Counted from the stretch's first letter, positions 8,567 through 19,342 are shown. The stretch is 64,000 bases of DNA from Pseudorhodoferax sp. Leaf267 (GCF_001422405.1 NZ_LMMV01000022.1:176628-240627), one strand, 5' to 3'. Notes: generated by a model not told the origin, from the sequence alone. Program-made: numbers and translations.

Positions 8567-9178
8567 TCAGTCCTGGCGTATCCCTGTTGCCTGGGCGGGA
8601 AAGACGCGGGCCGGCCAGCCGGTCGATTGCTGCAATGCCGCCCAGTCGAAGCCCGGTCCTGGATCCTGCTTGCGGCCCGGTGCCACATGCTCGTGCCCGG
8701 CCACGTAGGCGATCGGGTAGTGGTGCGCGAGCGCCGTGCACAGGCTGGCCAGGGTCTCGTACTGGGCCGGTTCGAAGGGCCCGCCTTCCAGGCCTTCGAG
8801 CTCGATGCCGATGGAGTCGTCGTTGCACTCGTCGCGGCCGCGCCAGTGCGAGCGGCCGGCATGCCAGGCGCGCTGATCGCAGTCCACGAACTGCCACAGC
8901 TCGCCCTGGCGGCGGATGTAGAAATGCGCGGAGACCTGCAGGCCGCGAATCTGCGCGAAGTACGGGTGCGCGTCCCAATCGAGCCGGTTGTCGAACAGCT
9001 CCATCACTTCGTTGCCGCCGTACACGCCGGGTGGCAGGCTGATGGAATGCACGACGAGCAGGTCCACCTGCGCGCCGGCCGGCCGTGGGCCGAAGTTCGG
9101 AGAGGGATGGCGCCGTGCGAAGCGGTACCAGCCGCCGTCCCACAGCGCTGCGGCGGCGGGCTCAGTGCGCATCGTCAT
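8567..9178 (-). CDS. ampD: 1,6-anhydro-N-acetylmuramyl-L-alanine amidase
   Basis: Cytosolic zinc amidase (203 aa) that removes the stem peptide from anhydro-muropeptides during peptidoglycan recycling. In bacteria with AmpR/AmpC it thereby keeps beta-lactamase induction low. Expected zinc ligands are H44 (LVVHS), H162 (GHEHVAPG) and D172 (DPGPGFDW), with a catalytic Glu in GIELEG near 126. The start overlaps the end of pilR by 17 bp, so it is translated from the pilS-pilR transcript. The coupling to pilus regulation is probably only positional. Confidence 0.93.
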   Translation of the reverse strand: MTMRTEPAAAALWDGGWYRFARRHPSPNFGPRPAGAQVDLLVVHSISLPPGVYGGNEVMELFDNRLDWDAHPYFAQIRGLQVSAHFYIRRQGELWQFVDCDQRAWHAGRSHWRGRDECNDDSIGIELEGLEGGPFEPAQYETLASLCTALAHHYPIAYVAGHEHVAPGRKQDPGPGFDWAALQQSTGWPARVFPAQATGIRQD

Positions 9179-10652
9179 GCGGCTCGTTGTCCTGCGGCGC
9201 CGCGATGTTCAGGCGCGCGATGCGGTAGCGGATCTGGCGCAGCGACAGGCCCAGCCGCGCGGCCGTGGCCGTGCGGTTGAAGCCGGTCTCGTGCAGCACG
9301 CGGGTCAGGATCTCGCGCTCTTGCTGGTCCAGATAGGCCTGCAGGTCGCTGGGCGTGCCGCCGGGCGGGGGCGGTGCGTCGGCGCCGGGCGCGTCCTGCA
9401 GCGGCATGCCGTCGCTGGACGCGAAGTCGGCATCGAGCTCGTCGCCCTCGCTCATGGCCACGGCGCGGTGCAGCAGGTTCTCCAGCTCGCGCACGTTCCC
9501 GGCCAGGGGATGGTGCTGCAGCTCGTGCAGCAGGGCCGGCGACGGGGGTGGCACGGGCATGCCGGACTCGTGTGCGATGCGCGCGAGCAGAGCCTGGCAC
9601 AGCGCAGGCAGGTCCTCGCGGCGCTCGCGCAAGGGCGGCACCACGATCTCGATCACGTTGAGCCGGTAGTACAGGTCCTGACGGAAGCGGCCGGCCTTGA
9701 CGTCTGCGGCCAGGTCGCGGTGCGTGGCGCTGACGACGCGCACGTCTACCGGGTCCTCCTGCGTGGAGCCCAGGGGCCGCACGCTGCGTTCCTGGATGGC
9801 GCGCAGCAGCTTGGACTGCATGGGCAGCGGCAGGTCGCCGATCTCATCGAGGAACAGCGTGCCGCCGCGTGCGGCCTGGAAGTACCCCAGACGGTCGGCC
9901 ACCGCGCCCGTGTAGGAGCCCTTCTTGGCGCCGAAGAACTCGGCCTCCAGCAGGTTCTCGGGGATGGCGCCGCAGTTCACGGCCACGAGCGGCGCGGCCG
10001 CGCGGTGGCTGCTGGCGTGCAGGGCCTGGGCCACCAGTTCCTTGCCGGTGCCGGACTCGCCGCGCACCAACACCGGCGCCATGCTGCGCGCCACCTTCAC
10101 GATCCGCTGCTTGACCTGGCGCATGGGCTCCGAATCGCCGACCAACCGGTCCAGCGCGGGCAGGGCCGGCGCGCCACGCTCGGCCGGCGCGGCGCGCGGT
10201 GGGCCGTCGCCCCGTGGCGCCGTGCGCAGGGCGGCTGCGCCCTGGTCCTGGACGGCCGACGCGACCACGGCGCGGAACTGCTTGAGGTCCACGGGCTTGG
10301 TCAGGTAGTCGAAGGCGCCGGCCTTGAGCGCCTCGACCGCGTTCTCGGCCGAGCCGTAGGCCGTGATCACCACGCAGCGCTCGGCCCGTTGCTGGGTGCG
10401 CAGGGTCTGCAGCAGCGTGAGACCCAGGCCGTCGGGCAGGCGCATGTCGCTGATCACCGCATCGAAGCGCTGGGCCTGCAGCGCCGCATGGGCCTCGGCC
10501 AGGCTGCCGGCGGTCTCCACGCGGTAGCCCTCGCGCAGCAGCGTCAGTTCGTACAGGGTGCGCAGGTCCGGCTCGTCGTCGACCACCAGGATGCTGGCGG
10601 CAGGCGCCTGCGCTGGCGGCAGGGGGGAGGGGGCGGTGGAGTGGAAGGCCAT
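9162..10652 (-). CDS. pilR: Sigma-54-dependent response regulator PilR
   Basis: NtrC-family activator, 496 aa. The receiver domain (about 20-135) has the phospho-acceptor Asp in ISDMRLPDG. The AAA+ domain (about 165-400) has Walker A GESGTGKE and the sigma-54 contact loop as GSYTGA. A Fis-type helix-turn-helix ends the protein ([15 protein letters not shown]). With PilS it is expected to drive type IV pilin transcription; no pilA lies in this window. The ATG at 10652 is chosen because it directly precedes the receiver domain. The frame is open upstream to 10820, but those codons overlap the 3' end of pilS. Confidence 0.88.
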   Translation of the reverse strand: MAFHSTAPSPLPPAQAPAASILVVDDEPDLRTLYELTLLREGYRVETAGSLAEAHAALQAQRFDAVISDMRLPDGLGLTLLQTLRTQQRAERCVVITAYGSAENAVEALKAGAFDYLTKPVDLKQFRAVVASAVQDQGAAALRTAPRGDGPPRAAPAERGAPALPALDRLVGDSEPMRQVKQRIVKVARSMAPVLVRGESGTGKELVAQALHASSHRAAAPLVAVNCGAIPENLLEAEFFGAKKGSYTGAVADRLGYFQAARGGTLFLDEIGDLPLPMQSKLLRAIQERSVRPLGSTQEDPVDVRVVSATHRDLAADVKAGRFRQDLYYRLNVIEIVVPPLRERREDLPALCQALLARIAHESGMPVPPPSPALLHELQHHPLAGNVRELENLLHRAVAMSEGDELDADFASSDGMPLQDAPGADAPPPPGGTPSDLQAYLDQQEREILTRVLHETGFNRTATAARLGLSLRQIRYRIARLNIAAPQDNEPHDDAH

Positions 10653-10663
10653 GCGTGGGAGTC

Positions 10664-12403
10664 TCAGACCAGCGGCATTTGCGAGGAATTGCGGCGCCCG
10701 GCGCCCGTGGCGGGCTTGGGCGGCCGGAACTGCACGGAGAACTCGTTGCCCAGCGCCGTCGCACCGGCCAACTGGCGCGGCGCGCGCTGGTAACCGATGG
10801 TGGCACGGTGGCGTTCGCACAGTTCACGGCAAATGTACAACCCCAGACCGCTGGAGCGGCTCTCCGACGAGAAGAAGGGCTCGAACAGGTGCTGCTCGAC
10901 CGTGTCCTCCAGCGGCGGGCCATCGCTCCAGACCTGCAGGCTGGACTGCCGTTCGGCCGACAGCTGGGTCGACACCTGGATCGAGGCCGGTCCGCCGCTC
11001 ACGTAGCGCAGCGCGTTGTCCAACAGGTTCACGATCACGCGGCGCAGGTGGTCGGTGTCGAAGTCCACGGGCAGGCCGTGCGTGCCCATGCTCAGCAGCA
11101 CCTGGCGATCATGGGGCGACTGCTGGGTCCAGTCGTTGCAGATGCTGCGCACGGTTTCGTCCAGCACCAGGCTGGGCGGCGAGGTGCGGCCCGGCGCGGG
11201 CACGCGGGCCACGTCCAGCACCTCGTCGACGATCTTGGACAGGCGCTGCGCGTTCTGCCGGATCATCAAGGTCAGCTGCTGCGCACCGCGGTCCTGCAGG
11301 TCTTCGGACAGCAGCGCATTGGCTTGCGCAATGGCCGCCAGCGGGTTGCGGATCTCGTGCGCGACGGCGGCCGACATGCGGCCCATGGCGGCCATCTTCT
11401 CGGTGCGCAGGCGGGCCTCGACCTCGCGCAGGTCGTGCAGGAACAGCACGCACAGGCGGTCCTGCAGCAGCCCGTGGGCCTCGGTCATGCGGGTGCGCAC
11501 GCGCACCCGCCGCGTGCCCTTGCCGGCGTTGCGCAGTGTGATGTCGGCCACCTGGGCACTTTCGCGCTCGAAGGTCATCATCGCCAGCTCCAGCAGCGGC
11601 GCCCAGCCCGGCCGCGCGCTCAGCACCAGCGCATCGCGCTCTTGCAGCCCGGCTGCGCCCAGCAACTGCCGCGCCGCGGGGTTCACGGTGCGCGCGCTGC
11701 CGGCCGCATCGACCACCAGCACGCCGTCGGCCAGGGCTTCGATGACCAATTCGTTGACCTGGGTCTGCAGCCGGGCCGCATGCTGGCTGGCCAGCGCCAG
11801 TTGCTCCTCGCGCACCAGCCGCGCGGCCAGCTGGTTGGCCAGGAAGGCGACTAGCAGGTAGCCCAGGCCCGTCAGCACCGTCTGCAGGTAGCGCGCCGTG
11901 GTCTCGCCAGCGCCGCGCGCCGATCCCCACCAGGTCTCCAGCACCAGCAGCAGCGTGATGGCCGAGGCCATGCCGATGGACATCGCCCGCGTGCCCAGCA
12001 CGGCCGTCTGCAGCACCGGCACGCCGAGCAGTGGCGTGTAGTTGAAATTGCTGCCGGCCTGGAACACCTGCAGCAGCGCGACGGCCAGCACGTCCAGGCC
12101 GGCGGTCAGCAGCCAGGTCGGGTCGGCCGCGTGGCGCGGCAGCCGCGGCCGCGCCAACAGGCGCACGGCCAGTGCGCTGGCGAAGTAGGCCGCGCACAGC
12201 AGCACCAGCCATGGGCTGGAGGTCTCGTGCAGCAGATACTGGCTGCCCTGCAGCAGCAGCAGCGCCAAGGCGATCGTGCTGCGCGCGGTCATGAAGCCAT
12301 ACCAGGCGCGCGTCATCGCCAGGTCGCCGGCTTCTTCGATGGAGGGTGTGTGCTGTGGCGCCGGGCGCCCGAACTGGGAATGGGGCGCAGCGGAGGAGGG
12401 CAC
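10664..12403 (-). CDS. pilS: Sensor histidine kinase PilS
   Basis: Inner-membrane histidine kinase, 579 aa. After a 30-residue soluble start there are about six transmembrane helices within residues 35-210, then a PAS-like region, the HisKA H-box VAHEIRNPLAAI, and a HATPase_c domain with VNLLDNALRY and GLGLYICREL. Architecture and the adjacent pilR, 11 bp downstream, identify it as PilS, which senses pilin level in the membrane. It is 3 bp downstream of the small membrane/zinc protein gene at 12407, suggesting one operon. Confidence 0.87.
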   Translation of the reverse strand: MPSSAAPHSQFGRPAPQHTPSIEEAGDLAMTRAWYGFMTARSTIALALLLLQGSQYLLHETSSPWLVLLCAAYFASALAVRLLARPRLPRHAADPTWLLTAGLDVLAVALLQVFQAGSNFNYTPLLGVPVLQTAVLGTRAMSIGMASAITLLLVLETWWGSARGAGETTARYLQTVLTGLGYLLVAFLANQLAARLVREEQLALASQHAARLQTQVNELVIEALADGVLVVDAAGSARTVNPAARQLLGAAGLQERDALVLSARPGWAPLLELAMMTFERESAQVADITLRNAGKGTRRVRVRTRMTEAHGLLQDRLCVLFLHDLREVEARLRTEKMAAMGRMSAAVAHEIRNPLAAIAQANALLSEDLQDRGAQQLTLMIRQNAQRLSKIVDEVLDVARVPAPGRTSPPSLVLDETVRSICNDWTQQSPHDRQVLLSMGTHGLPVDFDTDHLRRVIVNLLDNALRYVSGGPASIQVSTQLSAERQSSLQVWSDGPPLEDTVEQHLFEPFFSSESRSSGLGLYICRELCERHRATIGYQRAPRQLAGATALGNEFSVQFRPPKPATGAGRRNSSQMPLV

Positions 12404-12406
12404 GCC

Positions 12407-12634
12407 TCAGCCTTCGATCTGGCGCCGGTGTTCCACGCTGCAGTAGGTGCCGCGCGCGCTGCGTTCGGCGTCGGCCAGCGGCAGGTGCAGGCCGCACACG
12501 GCGCAGCGCGTCATTTCGGCCACGGCCTTGCCTGCGGGGCGCTTGCGTGGCGGCGCGGCCTGGGGTGGAGGGCGACGCGAGCGCCACAGCCAGATCCCCA
12601 CCGCGATGGCCAGGATCACGATCAACAGCTTCAT
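12407..12634 (-). CDS. Small PP0621-family membrane/Cys-motif protein
   Basis: A 75-aa protein with an N-terminal transmembrane helix (residues 2-18), a basic Pro/Arg linker, and a C-terminal cysteine motif with CAVC (44-47) and CSVEH (about 65-69) that could bind a metal. It matches the PP0621 family of small membrane-anchored proteins of unknown function. The ATG overlaps the stop of the upstream CcsA-like gene by 4 bp, so the two are translationally coupled. Confidence 0.8.
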   Translation of the reverse strand: MKLLIVILAIAVGIWLWRSRRPPPQAAPPRKRPAGKAVAEMTRCAVCGLHLPLADAERSARGTYCSVEHRRQIEG

Positions 12635-13443
12635 GCCGCCCCCCGCCCGATGATGACTTCCAGCACGAAGCGCGAGCCCACGTAGGCCAGCAGCAGCAGC
12701 CCTGCACCGGCATACAGCACGCGCACGGCCGTACGACCGCGCCAGCCGAAGCGGGCCCGGCCGAGCAGCAGCACGGCGAACGTCAGCCAGGACAGCACCG
12801 AGAACACGGTCTTGTGGTTCCAGGTCCAGGCCGCTGCGGCGGTGCCGTAGAGCGCTTCGCCGAACAGCCAGCCGGCCAGCAGGGTGGCCGTCAGCAGCAC
12901 GAAGCCGGCCTGCACGAAGCGGAAGGTCAGCCGCTCCAGCGTCAGCAGGGGCACGCCGGTGAAGGAAGCGTCGGCATGGCGCATGGCACGCTCCGTGCGC
13001 CGCATCAGCCAGGCGTGCACCACGGCGGCCGCGAACAAGCCGTAGGAGGCAAAGCCCAGTGCCCCGTGCACGGGCAGCCAGGGCGACGCCGTCTCGTGCA
13101 TGGGCGTGCCCGGGAACAGCAGCGCCAGCAACACGGCCAGCGCGCCGAAGCCGGCCAGCGCCCAGCGGGCGCGCAGCTGCGGGAACACATGGCTCTCGAC
13201 CGCATACACCGTGAGCACCAGCCAGGCCGTGACGGACAGCGCCGGTGCGAAGCCGAAGCGCGGCGTGGACGCGAACAGCAGGCCCCAGCACAGCAGCGTG
13301 CCGTGCAGCAGCCACGCGGTGAGCAGGGCGCCGCGGCTGGCCGACAGGTTCAGGCGCGAGGCGGCGGCCGCCGGCACGGCATAGGCCACGGCGGCGGCTG
13401 CCGAGAGCAGCACGGTGGCCAGGGACGCGCTCGCTAAAATCAT
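12631..13443 (-). CDS. CcsA/YpjD-like cytochrome c assembly family protein
   Basis: Polytopic inner-membrane protein, 270 aa, with about eight hydrophobic helices and the family's conserved segment LPVHGALGFASYGLF and WTWNHKTVFS, whose Trp and His residues resemble the heme-handling WWD-type region of CcsA/CcmC. Many proteobacteria carry this YpjD-type homologue next to ffh, as here. A direct role in cytochrome c maturation is not proven for this subgroup. It is transcribed divergently from ffh with 86 bp between starts, and its stop overlaps the following small gene. Confidence 0.85.
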   Translation of the reverse strand: MILASASLATVLLSAAAAVAYAVPAAAASRLNLSASRGALLTAWLLHGTLLCWGLLFASTPRFGFAPALSVTAWLVLTVYAVESHVFPQLRARWALAGFGALAVLLALLFPGTPMHETASPWLPVHGALGFASYGLFAAAVVHAWLMRRTERAMRHADASFTGVPLLTLERLTFRFVQAGFVLLTATLLAGWLFGEALYGTAAAAWTWNHKTVFSVLSWLTFAVLLLGRARFGWRGRTAVRVLYAGAGLLLLAYVGSRFVLEVIIGRGAA

Positions 13444-13529
13444 TTCTGCAGTTTAGCGGCTTGCCCCTTCCGGCCACGCCGGTTTCCCCCTCTTCCATCC
13501 CTGCTCTCCACCTGGAGCGAAAGACCGCC

Positions 13530-14900
13530 ATGGCGTCCGCCCTCACCGAAAAGTTATCGCGACTGGTCAAGGAAATCCGCGGCCAGGCCCGCATCACCGA
13601 GGCCAATGTCGCCGACATGCTGCGCGAGGTGCGGATGGCCTTGCTGGAAGCCGACGTGGCCCTGCCCGTGGTACGCGACTTCATCGCGCGCGTGAAGGAA
13701 AAGGCGCTGGGCCAGGAGGTCTTGGGCTCGCTGTCGCCGGGCCAGGCGCTGGTCGGCATCGTGAACCGCGAACTGGCCGCCACCATGGGCCAGGGCCAGG
13801 CCGGCGGCGAACTCAACCTGGCGGCGCAGCCGCCCGCCGTGATCCTGATGGCCGGCCTGCAGGGCGCCGGCAAGACCACGACCACGGCCAAGCTGGCCAA
13901 GCATTTGATCGAGCGGCGCAGGAAGAAAGTGCTGACGGTGTCGGCCGACGTCTACCGACCGGCCGCCATCGAGCAGTTGAAGACGGTCACCAAGCAGGCC
14001 GGTGCCGAGTGGTTCCCGAGCACGGGCGACCAGAAGCCCGTCGACATCGCGCTGGCCGCGCTGGACTACGCGCGCAAGCACTACATCGACGTGCTGCTGG
14101 TCGACACCGCCGGCCGCCTGGCCATCGACGAGGCGCTGATGCGCGAGATCCGCGAGCTGCATGCGGCCGTGCACCCGGTCGAGACCCTGTTCGTGGTCGA
14201 CGCCATGCAGGGCCAGGACGCGATGAACACGGCCAAGGCCTTCTCGGACGCGCTGCCGCTCACCGGCATCGTGCTGACCAAGACCGACGGCGACTCGCGC
14301 GGCGGTGCTGCCCTGTCGGCGCGCCACATCACGGGCGCGCCGATCAAGTTCGCCGGCACCAGCGAGAAGATCGACGGGCTGGAGGTGTTCGACGCCGAGC
14401 GCCACGCCGGCCGCGTCCTGGGCATGGGCGACATCGTGGCGTTGGTGGAGCAGGTGACGGCCAACGTGGACGTGGCGGCCGCGCAGAAGCTGGCGGCCAA
14501 GGTCAAGAGCGGCGAGAGCTTCGACCTGAACGACTTCCTGGGGCAGATCCAGCAGATGAAGCAGATGGGCGGCCTGTCCAGCCTCATGGACAAGCTGCCC
14601 ACGCAGATGGCGGCCAAGGCCGGACAGGTCGACATGGACCGCGCTGAGCGCGACATCCGCCGCAAGGAGGGGATCATCCACAGCATGACCCCCCTGGAGC
14701 GGCGCAAGCCCGAGCTCATCAAGGCCACGCGCAAGCGCCGCATCGCCGCCGGCGCCGGCGTGCAGGTGCAGGAGGTCAACCGCATGCTCAACGAGTTCGG
14801 CCAGATGCAGGACATGATGAAGAAGATGAAGGGCGGCGGCCTCATGAAGATGATGAAGCGCATGGGCGGCATGAAGGGCATGCCCAAAATGCCGTTCTAA
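13530..14900 (+). CDS. ffh: Signal recognition particle protein
   Basis: SRP54 GTPase, 456 aa, which binds 4.5S RNA and signal sequences to target membrane proteins co-translationally to FtsY. The N domain (1-90) leads into the G domain with the P-loop GLQGAGKTTTTAK around residue 108, DTAGR around 191 and TKTDGD around 248. The methionine-rich M domain ends with MKKMKGGGLMKMMKRMGG. The ATG at 13530 begins the conserved N-terminus. The open frame extends 23 codons upstream but is not conserved-looking. A bidirectional terminator follows the stop. Confidence 0.97.
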   Translation: MASALTEKLSRLVKEIRGQARITEANVADMLREVRMALLEADVALPVVRDFIARVKEKALGQEVLGSLSPGQALVGIVNRELAATMGQGQAGGELNLAAQPPAVILMAGLQGAGKTTTTAKLAKHLIERRRKKVLTVSADVYRPAAIEQLKTVTKQAGAEWFPSTGDQKPVDIALAALDYARKHYIDVLLVDTAGRLAIDEALMREIRELHAAVHPVETLFVVDAMQGQDAMNTAKAFSDALPLTGIVLTKTDGDSRGGAALSARHITGAPIKFAGTSEKIDGLEVFDAERHAGRVLGMGDIVALVEQVTANVDVAAAQKLAAKVKSGESFDLNDFLGQIQQMKQMGGLSSLMDKLPTQMAAKAGQVDMDRAERDIRRKEGIIHSMTPLERRKPELIKATRKRRIAAGAGVQVQEVNRMLNEFGQMQDMMKKMKGGGLMKMMKRMGGMKGMPKMPF

Positions 14901-14920
14901 GCCACACCGACCGACCATGA

Positions 14921-14946
14921 AAAAAGCGCCTCATCGAGGCGCTTTT
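14921..14946. terminator. Bidirectional terminator between ffh and opgH
   Basis: AAAAGCGCCTC / GAGGCGCTTTT stem with an ATC loop. It has an A run on the left and a T run on the right, so it can end transcription of convergent ffh (plus) and opgH (minus). Confidence 0.88.
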
Positions 14947-14966
14947 CCTTGGGGGCTAGAAACCGA

Positions 14967-17000
14967 TCAGGCAGCGAGGGCCAGCGGCCGCAGCGGCTGG
15001 CTGGCATGCAGCCATGCGCGGCGGAGCACGGCGGGCGACCAGCTTTCTTCCGGGATCAGCAGCCAGCGCTGGCGGCGCATGGCCGAGCCCAGGTCGCTGC
15101 GGCTGGTCAGCACGCTCATCGGGATCGCCAGCAGCAGGGGCAGGCCCACGGGCAGCAGCCAGACCAGTGCGGTCGGGTCGATCATGGCGATGCCCACGGC
15201 CAGCAGGGCGACCACGCTGCTCATCGGCGCCAGGTTGCGGGCGGCATCGCTCCAGCGCAGCGCGGCGGCTTCGCGAGGGGGCGACTTCCATTCCAGCTTC
15301 AGGCCGGTCAGGGCCACCAGCACGAACAGCGAGTGGGCCAGCATGCGGACCGGCGACTGCAGCATGGCCATCACGCTCTCGAGTGCGGCGCTCTTGACGA
15401 GGCCCAGCGTGCCGCCATAGCGGCGCTGCTCGCCCTGCACCAGCACGGCGGCCATGCCCAGCAGACGCGGCAGGAACAGCACGGCCAGCGTCCAGATCCA
15501 CAGGCCGACCAGCTCGGCCGGCACGGCCGACAGCGCGGCGCTGACGGAGTGCAGGCCCACGGCTTGCGGTGTGCCCGACAGCCACAGGGCCGTGCCCAGG
15601 GTCATGAAGGCCAGCCACAGGGGTGCCGACAGGTAGGACATGGCGCCCGTGATGAACATGGCGCGGTGCACACCGGCGATGCCGGGCTCGGCCATCAGGC
15701 GTGCATTTTGCAGGTTGCCCTGGCACCAGCGGCGGTCACGTTGCAGCTCGGACAGCAGGTCCGGCGGTTGTTGCTCATAGCTGCCGACCAGGTCGGACAC
15801 CAGCCAGACATGGAAGCCGGCACGGCGCATCAGCGCGGCTTCGACGAAGTCATGCGACATGATGCCGCCGGCCAAGCCGCCCGTGCCCTTGATCTCTGCC
15901 AGCGCGCAATGCTTCATGAAGGGCTCGACGCGCAGGATGGCGTTGTGGCCCCAGTAGTGGGACTCGCCCAGCTGCCAGTACTGCATGCCCAGCGTGAACA
16001 GACGGCCGGTCATGCGCGAGGCGAACTGTTGTGCGCGGGCATGCAGGGTCTGGTGGCCGATGGACTGCGTGGCGGTCTGGATGATGCCGGCCTTGGGGTG
16101 CGCTTCCATGAGCTTGACCATGGAGGTCAGGCAGTCGCCGCTCATGACGCTGTCGGCGTCCAGCACGACCATGTACTTGTAGTCCTTGCCCCAGCGGCGG
16201 CAGAAGTCGGCCACGTTGCCGGCCTTGCGGTGCGTGCGGCGCTTGCGCAAGCGGTAATAGACCTCGATGGCCGGGCCGCCTTCTTGCGCCAGCACGGCGC
16301 GCAGGTCTTCCCAGGCAGCGCGCTCGGCCTGCTGGTTCTCCGGCTTGTTGCTGTCCGACAGCACGAACACGTCGAAAGCCTTGCCCTGGCCCGTGGCCAG
16401 CACCGACTCGCAGGTGGCGCGCAGGCCAGCGAATACCGTGCCCACGTCTTCGTTGCAGATCGGCATGATGATCGCCGTGCGCGCGTCGGCGCCGGTGGGC
16501 ATGGCGTGGCCCTTGACCTCGTTGACCGACAGCGCATGCGGGTCGCCGCGCAGCACGACGAAGAAGCCCATCAGCGCCGTGCCGAAGCCCGACACGATCC
16601 AGGCCGACAGCAGCGCAAACAGCGACAGCTGGCCGACTTCGAGGAACACGCTGTTGTAGTCCGGCTGCACGGCAGCGAACAGGCTGGTCGCCACGCCGGA
16701 GGTCAGCAACACGATCAGCATCAGCACCATGCGGCGCCGGCTGGCGGCCTGCTGCCAGGCCTCGGTGGCCTCGGCGGCCTGGCGCGGCGCGGCCGGACGC
16801 ATGCCGGGGATGGCCATCAGTGCGGCCGTGCCCAGGCTGTTCCAGAAGCCGCGCCAGGGGCGGGGCGTCATGGAGCCACGGTTCAGGGGCGGCGCGGTGA
16901 CCGCATTGGGGTGGCGTTCTTCACGCAGCGCGCTGCGCTGCTGGTCCCACGAGCGTCCTGCGATCTGCCGGCCGACGCGGGCGAAATGTTGCTGGTTCAT
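14967..17000 (-). CDS. opgH: Osmoregulated periplasmic glucan glucosyltransferase
   Basis: Inner-membrane GT2 enzyme that polymerises beta-1,2-linked glucose from UDP-glucose into osmoregulated periplasmic glucans. Transmembrane helices flank a cytosolic catalytic domain with VLDADS (second Asp), MSHDFVEAAL and the QRDRRW form of the QxxRW motif. At the ATG at 17000 it has 677 aa. In-frame ATG 17042 and GTG 17048 also exist. I prefer 17000 because a sigma-54 promoter at 17056-17071 would start transcription near 17045, leaving almost no leader for the upstream ATG. The Shine-Dalgarno is weak at both. No opgG partner is adjacent, which is unusual compared with enterobacteria. Confidence 0.9.
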   Translation of the reverse strand: MNQQHFARVGRQIAGRSWDQQRSALREERHPNAVTAPPLNRGSMTPRPWRGFWNSLGTAALMAIPGMRPAAPRQAAEATEAWQQAASRRRMVLMLIVLLTSGVATSLFAAVQPDYNSVFLEVGQLSLFALLSAWIVSGFGTALMGFFVVLRGDPHALSVNEVKGHAMPTGADARTAIIMPICNEDVGTVFAGLRATCESVLATGQGKAFDVFVLSDSNKPENQQAERAAWEDLRAVLAQEGGPAIEVYYRLRKRRTHRKAGNVADFCRRWGKDYKYMVVLDADSVMSGDCLTSMVKLMEAHPKAGIIQTATQSIGHQTLHARAQQFASRMTGRLFTLGMQYWQLGESHYWGHNAILRVEPFMKHCALAEIKGTGGLAGGIMSHDFVEAALMRRAGFHVWLVSDLVGSYEQQPPDLLSELQRDRRWCQGNLQNARLMAEPGIAGVHRAMFITGAMSYLSAPLWLAFMTLGTALWLSGTPQAVGLHSVSAALSAVPAELVGLWIWTLAVLFLPRLLGMAAVLVQGEQRRYGGTLGLVKSAALESVMAMLQSPVRMLAHSLFVLVALTGLKLEWKSPPREAAALRWSDAARNLAPMSSVVALLAVGIAMIDPTALVWLLPVGLPLLLAIPMSVLTSRSDLGSAMRRQRWLLIPEESWSPAVLRRAWLHASQPLRPLALAA

Positions 17001-17043
17001 GGAGTCTTCAGGGTTGGATGAGGAGGGAGAGACGGTGCTCATA

Positions 17044-17059
17044 TGCACTTGCTAGTGCA
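17044..17059. repeat. Inverted repeat over the opgH transcription start
   Basis: TGCACT TGCT AGTGCA, a perfect 6-bp inverted repeat overlapping the -12 element and the predicted start point of opgH. It may be a repressor site or a 5' mRNA hairpin; the sequence alone does not decide. Confidence 0.45.
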
Positions 17060-17071
17060 AACCCCATGCCA
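17056..17071 (-). promoter_or_regulatory. Sigma-54 (-24/-12) promoter of opgH
   Basis: Minus strand TGGCATGGGGTTTGCA against the consensus TGGCACG-N4-TTGCA: 11 of 12 specified bases match, with the invariant GG and GC exactly 10 bp apart. Predicted transcription start is near 17045, about 45 bases before ATG 17000. Sigma-54 promoters need an enhancer-binding activator, and the flanking sites point to GlrR. Confidence 0.82.
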
Positions 17072-17089
17072 GGCTGAAAAGACTATATG

Positions 17090-17102
17090 AATCAACAAGT
17101 TG
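17090..17102 (+). promoter_or_regulatory. IHF binding site
   Basis: AATCAACAAGTTG is an exact match to the IHF consensus WATCAA-N4-TTR. It lies between the GlrR boxes and the sigma-54 promoter, centred about 50 bp upstream of the predicted start. This is the usual place for IHF-assisted looping of an enhancer-bound activator to sigma-54 polymerase. Confidence 0.65.
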
Positions 17103-17163
17103 CGCCGATTTTTGCGGCGCCGTGGCGGCTTGGCCGCGAAACGGCCCCCAAAACCCCGGTATT

Positions 17164-17181
17164 TGTCGCTGAACAGCGACA
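17164..17181. promoter_or_regulatory. GlrR box 1 (enhancer)
   Basis: TGTCGCTGAACAGCGACA, a perfect palindrome fitting the enterobacterial GlrR (QseF) operator TGTC-N10-GACA. It is centred about 127 bp upstream of the predicted opgH start, in the normal range for a sigma-54 enhancer. The glrR gene ends 43 bp to its right. Confidence 0.72.
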
Positions 17182-17223
17182 GGAGGGCACGGCTGCCAGC
17201 CCGTTCCTTTCTAAATCAATGAC

Positions 17224-18645
<1,422 letters not shown>

Positions 18646-18652
18646 GGCCAGT

Positions 18653-19342
18653 TCAGGGTTGGGTGGCGCGCGGCTGGCCGTTGGGCGGCGCCGGGCGCGC
18701 CGTCAGGCTGCGCTCGATGGCCCGTACGGCTTCCAGCCGTTCGTTGAGTTGCTCGATGCGGCGCTGCTGCTCCTTGACCTGCTGGGTCTGCTTGTCCAGC
18801 AGGTCTTCCACACGGCGCTGCTCGGTGTAGCGCGCCAGCAGCAATGCCGCCAGCGGGTGCAGGCCGCGGGCGTCGTCGCGCGGGTTGGCCAGCACACGCT
18901 GCAGCAGGCCCTGGGCGCGCGCCAGATCGGCCGGCACGCGCGTCTGCCCCAGCGCCAGCGCCAGCTGCAGGTCGTCGCCGGGCTGGCGCTGCGCCTCGGG
19001 CATCTCGGACAGGCGCGCCAGCTCCTGCGCCAGCTCCTGTGGCGGCATGCGCCGCAGCCGGTCGGCCTGGGCCAGCAGGGCCACGCTCGCGCTGCGGCTG
19101 TCGGGCACGACGGCGCCGGGCAGGCCGCCCTGCACGGGCATGGCCACGGCGGCCTGCGGGGGCGGTGGCGCAGGCTCCACCACGGGCGGTGGCGGTGGGG
19201 GCGGCGCCAGCGGCACAGGGGCCGCAGGCCTGGGCGCGGGGGCCGGCGGCGCGGGCAGCGCACAGGCGCTCAGCAGCGCAGCGGCTGCCAGCACGGGCAA
19301 CAGTGCAGGGAACGCGCGGGACGCGCGTGGTTCAGGGCACAT
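18653..19342 (-). CDS. qseG: QseG-like proline-rich outer-membrane lipoprotein
   Basis: A 229-aa lipoprotein. A signal peptide ends in the lipobox LLSAC with lipidated Cys near residue 27. A very Pro/Ala-rich spacer (about 28-65) follows, then a helical region with tetratricopeptide-like character (QADRLRRMPPQELAQELARL) and a C-terminal coiled coil around 185-215. Sequence conservation with enterobacterial QseG is not evident by eye. The call rests on its position between glrK and glrR and on being a lipoprotein of matching size; in E. coli QseG binds and controls the kinase QseE/GlrK. It overlaps glrK by 11 bp. Confidence 0.62.
   Translation of the reverse strand: MCPEPRASRAFPALLPVLAAAALLSACALPAPPAPAPRPAAPVPLAPPPPPPPVVEPAPPPPQAAVAMPVQGGLPGAVVPDSRSASVALLAQADRLRRMPPQELAQELARLSEMPEAQRQPGDDLQLALALGQTRVPADLARAQGLLQRVLANPRDDARGLHPLAALLLARYTEQRRVEDLLDKQTQQVKEQQRRIEQLNERLEAVRAIERSLTARPAPPNGQPRATQP

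Noticed and set aside
17185-17201. Plus-strand sigma-54-like site GGGCACGGCTGCCAGC next to the GlrR box
   Set aside because: GG and GC are not 10 bp apart and it would point into glrR; the minus-strand site at 17056-17071 is far better.
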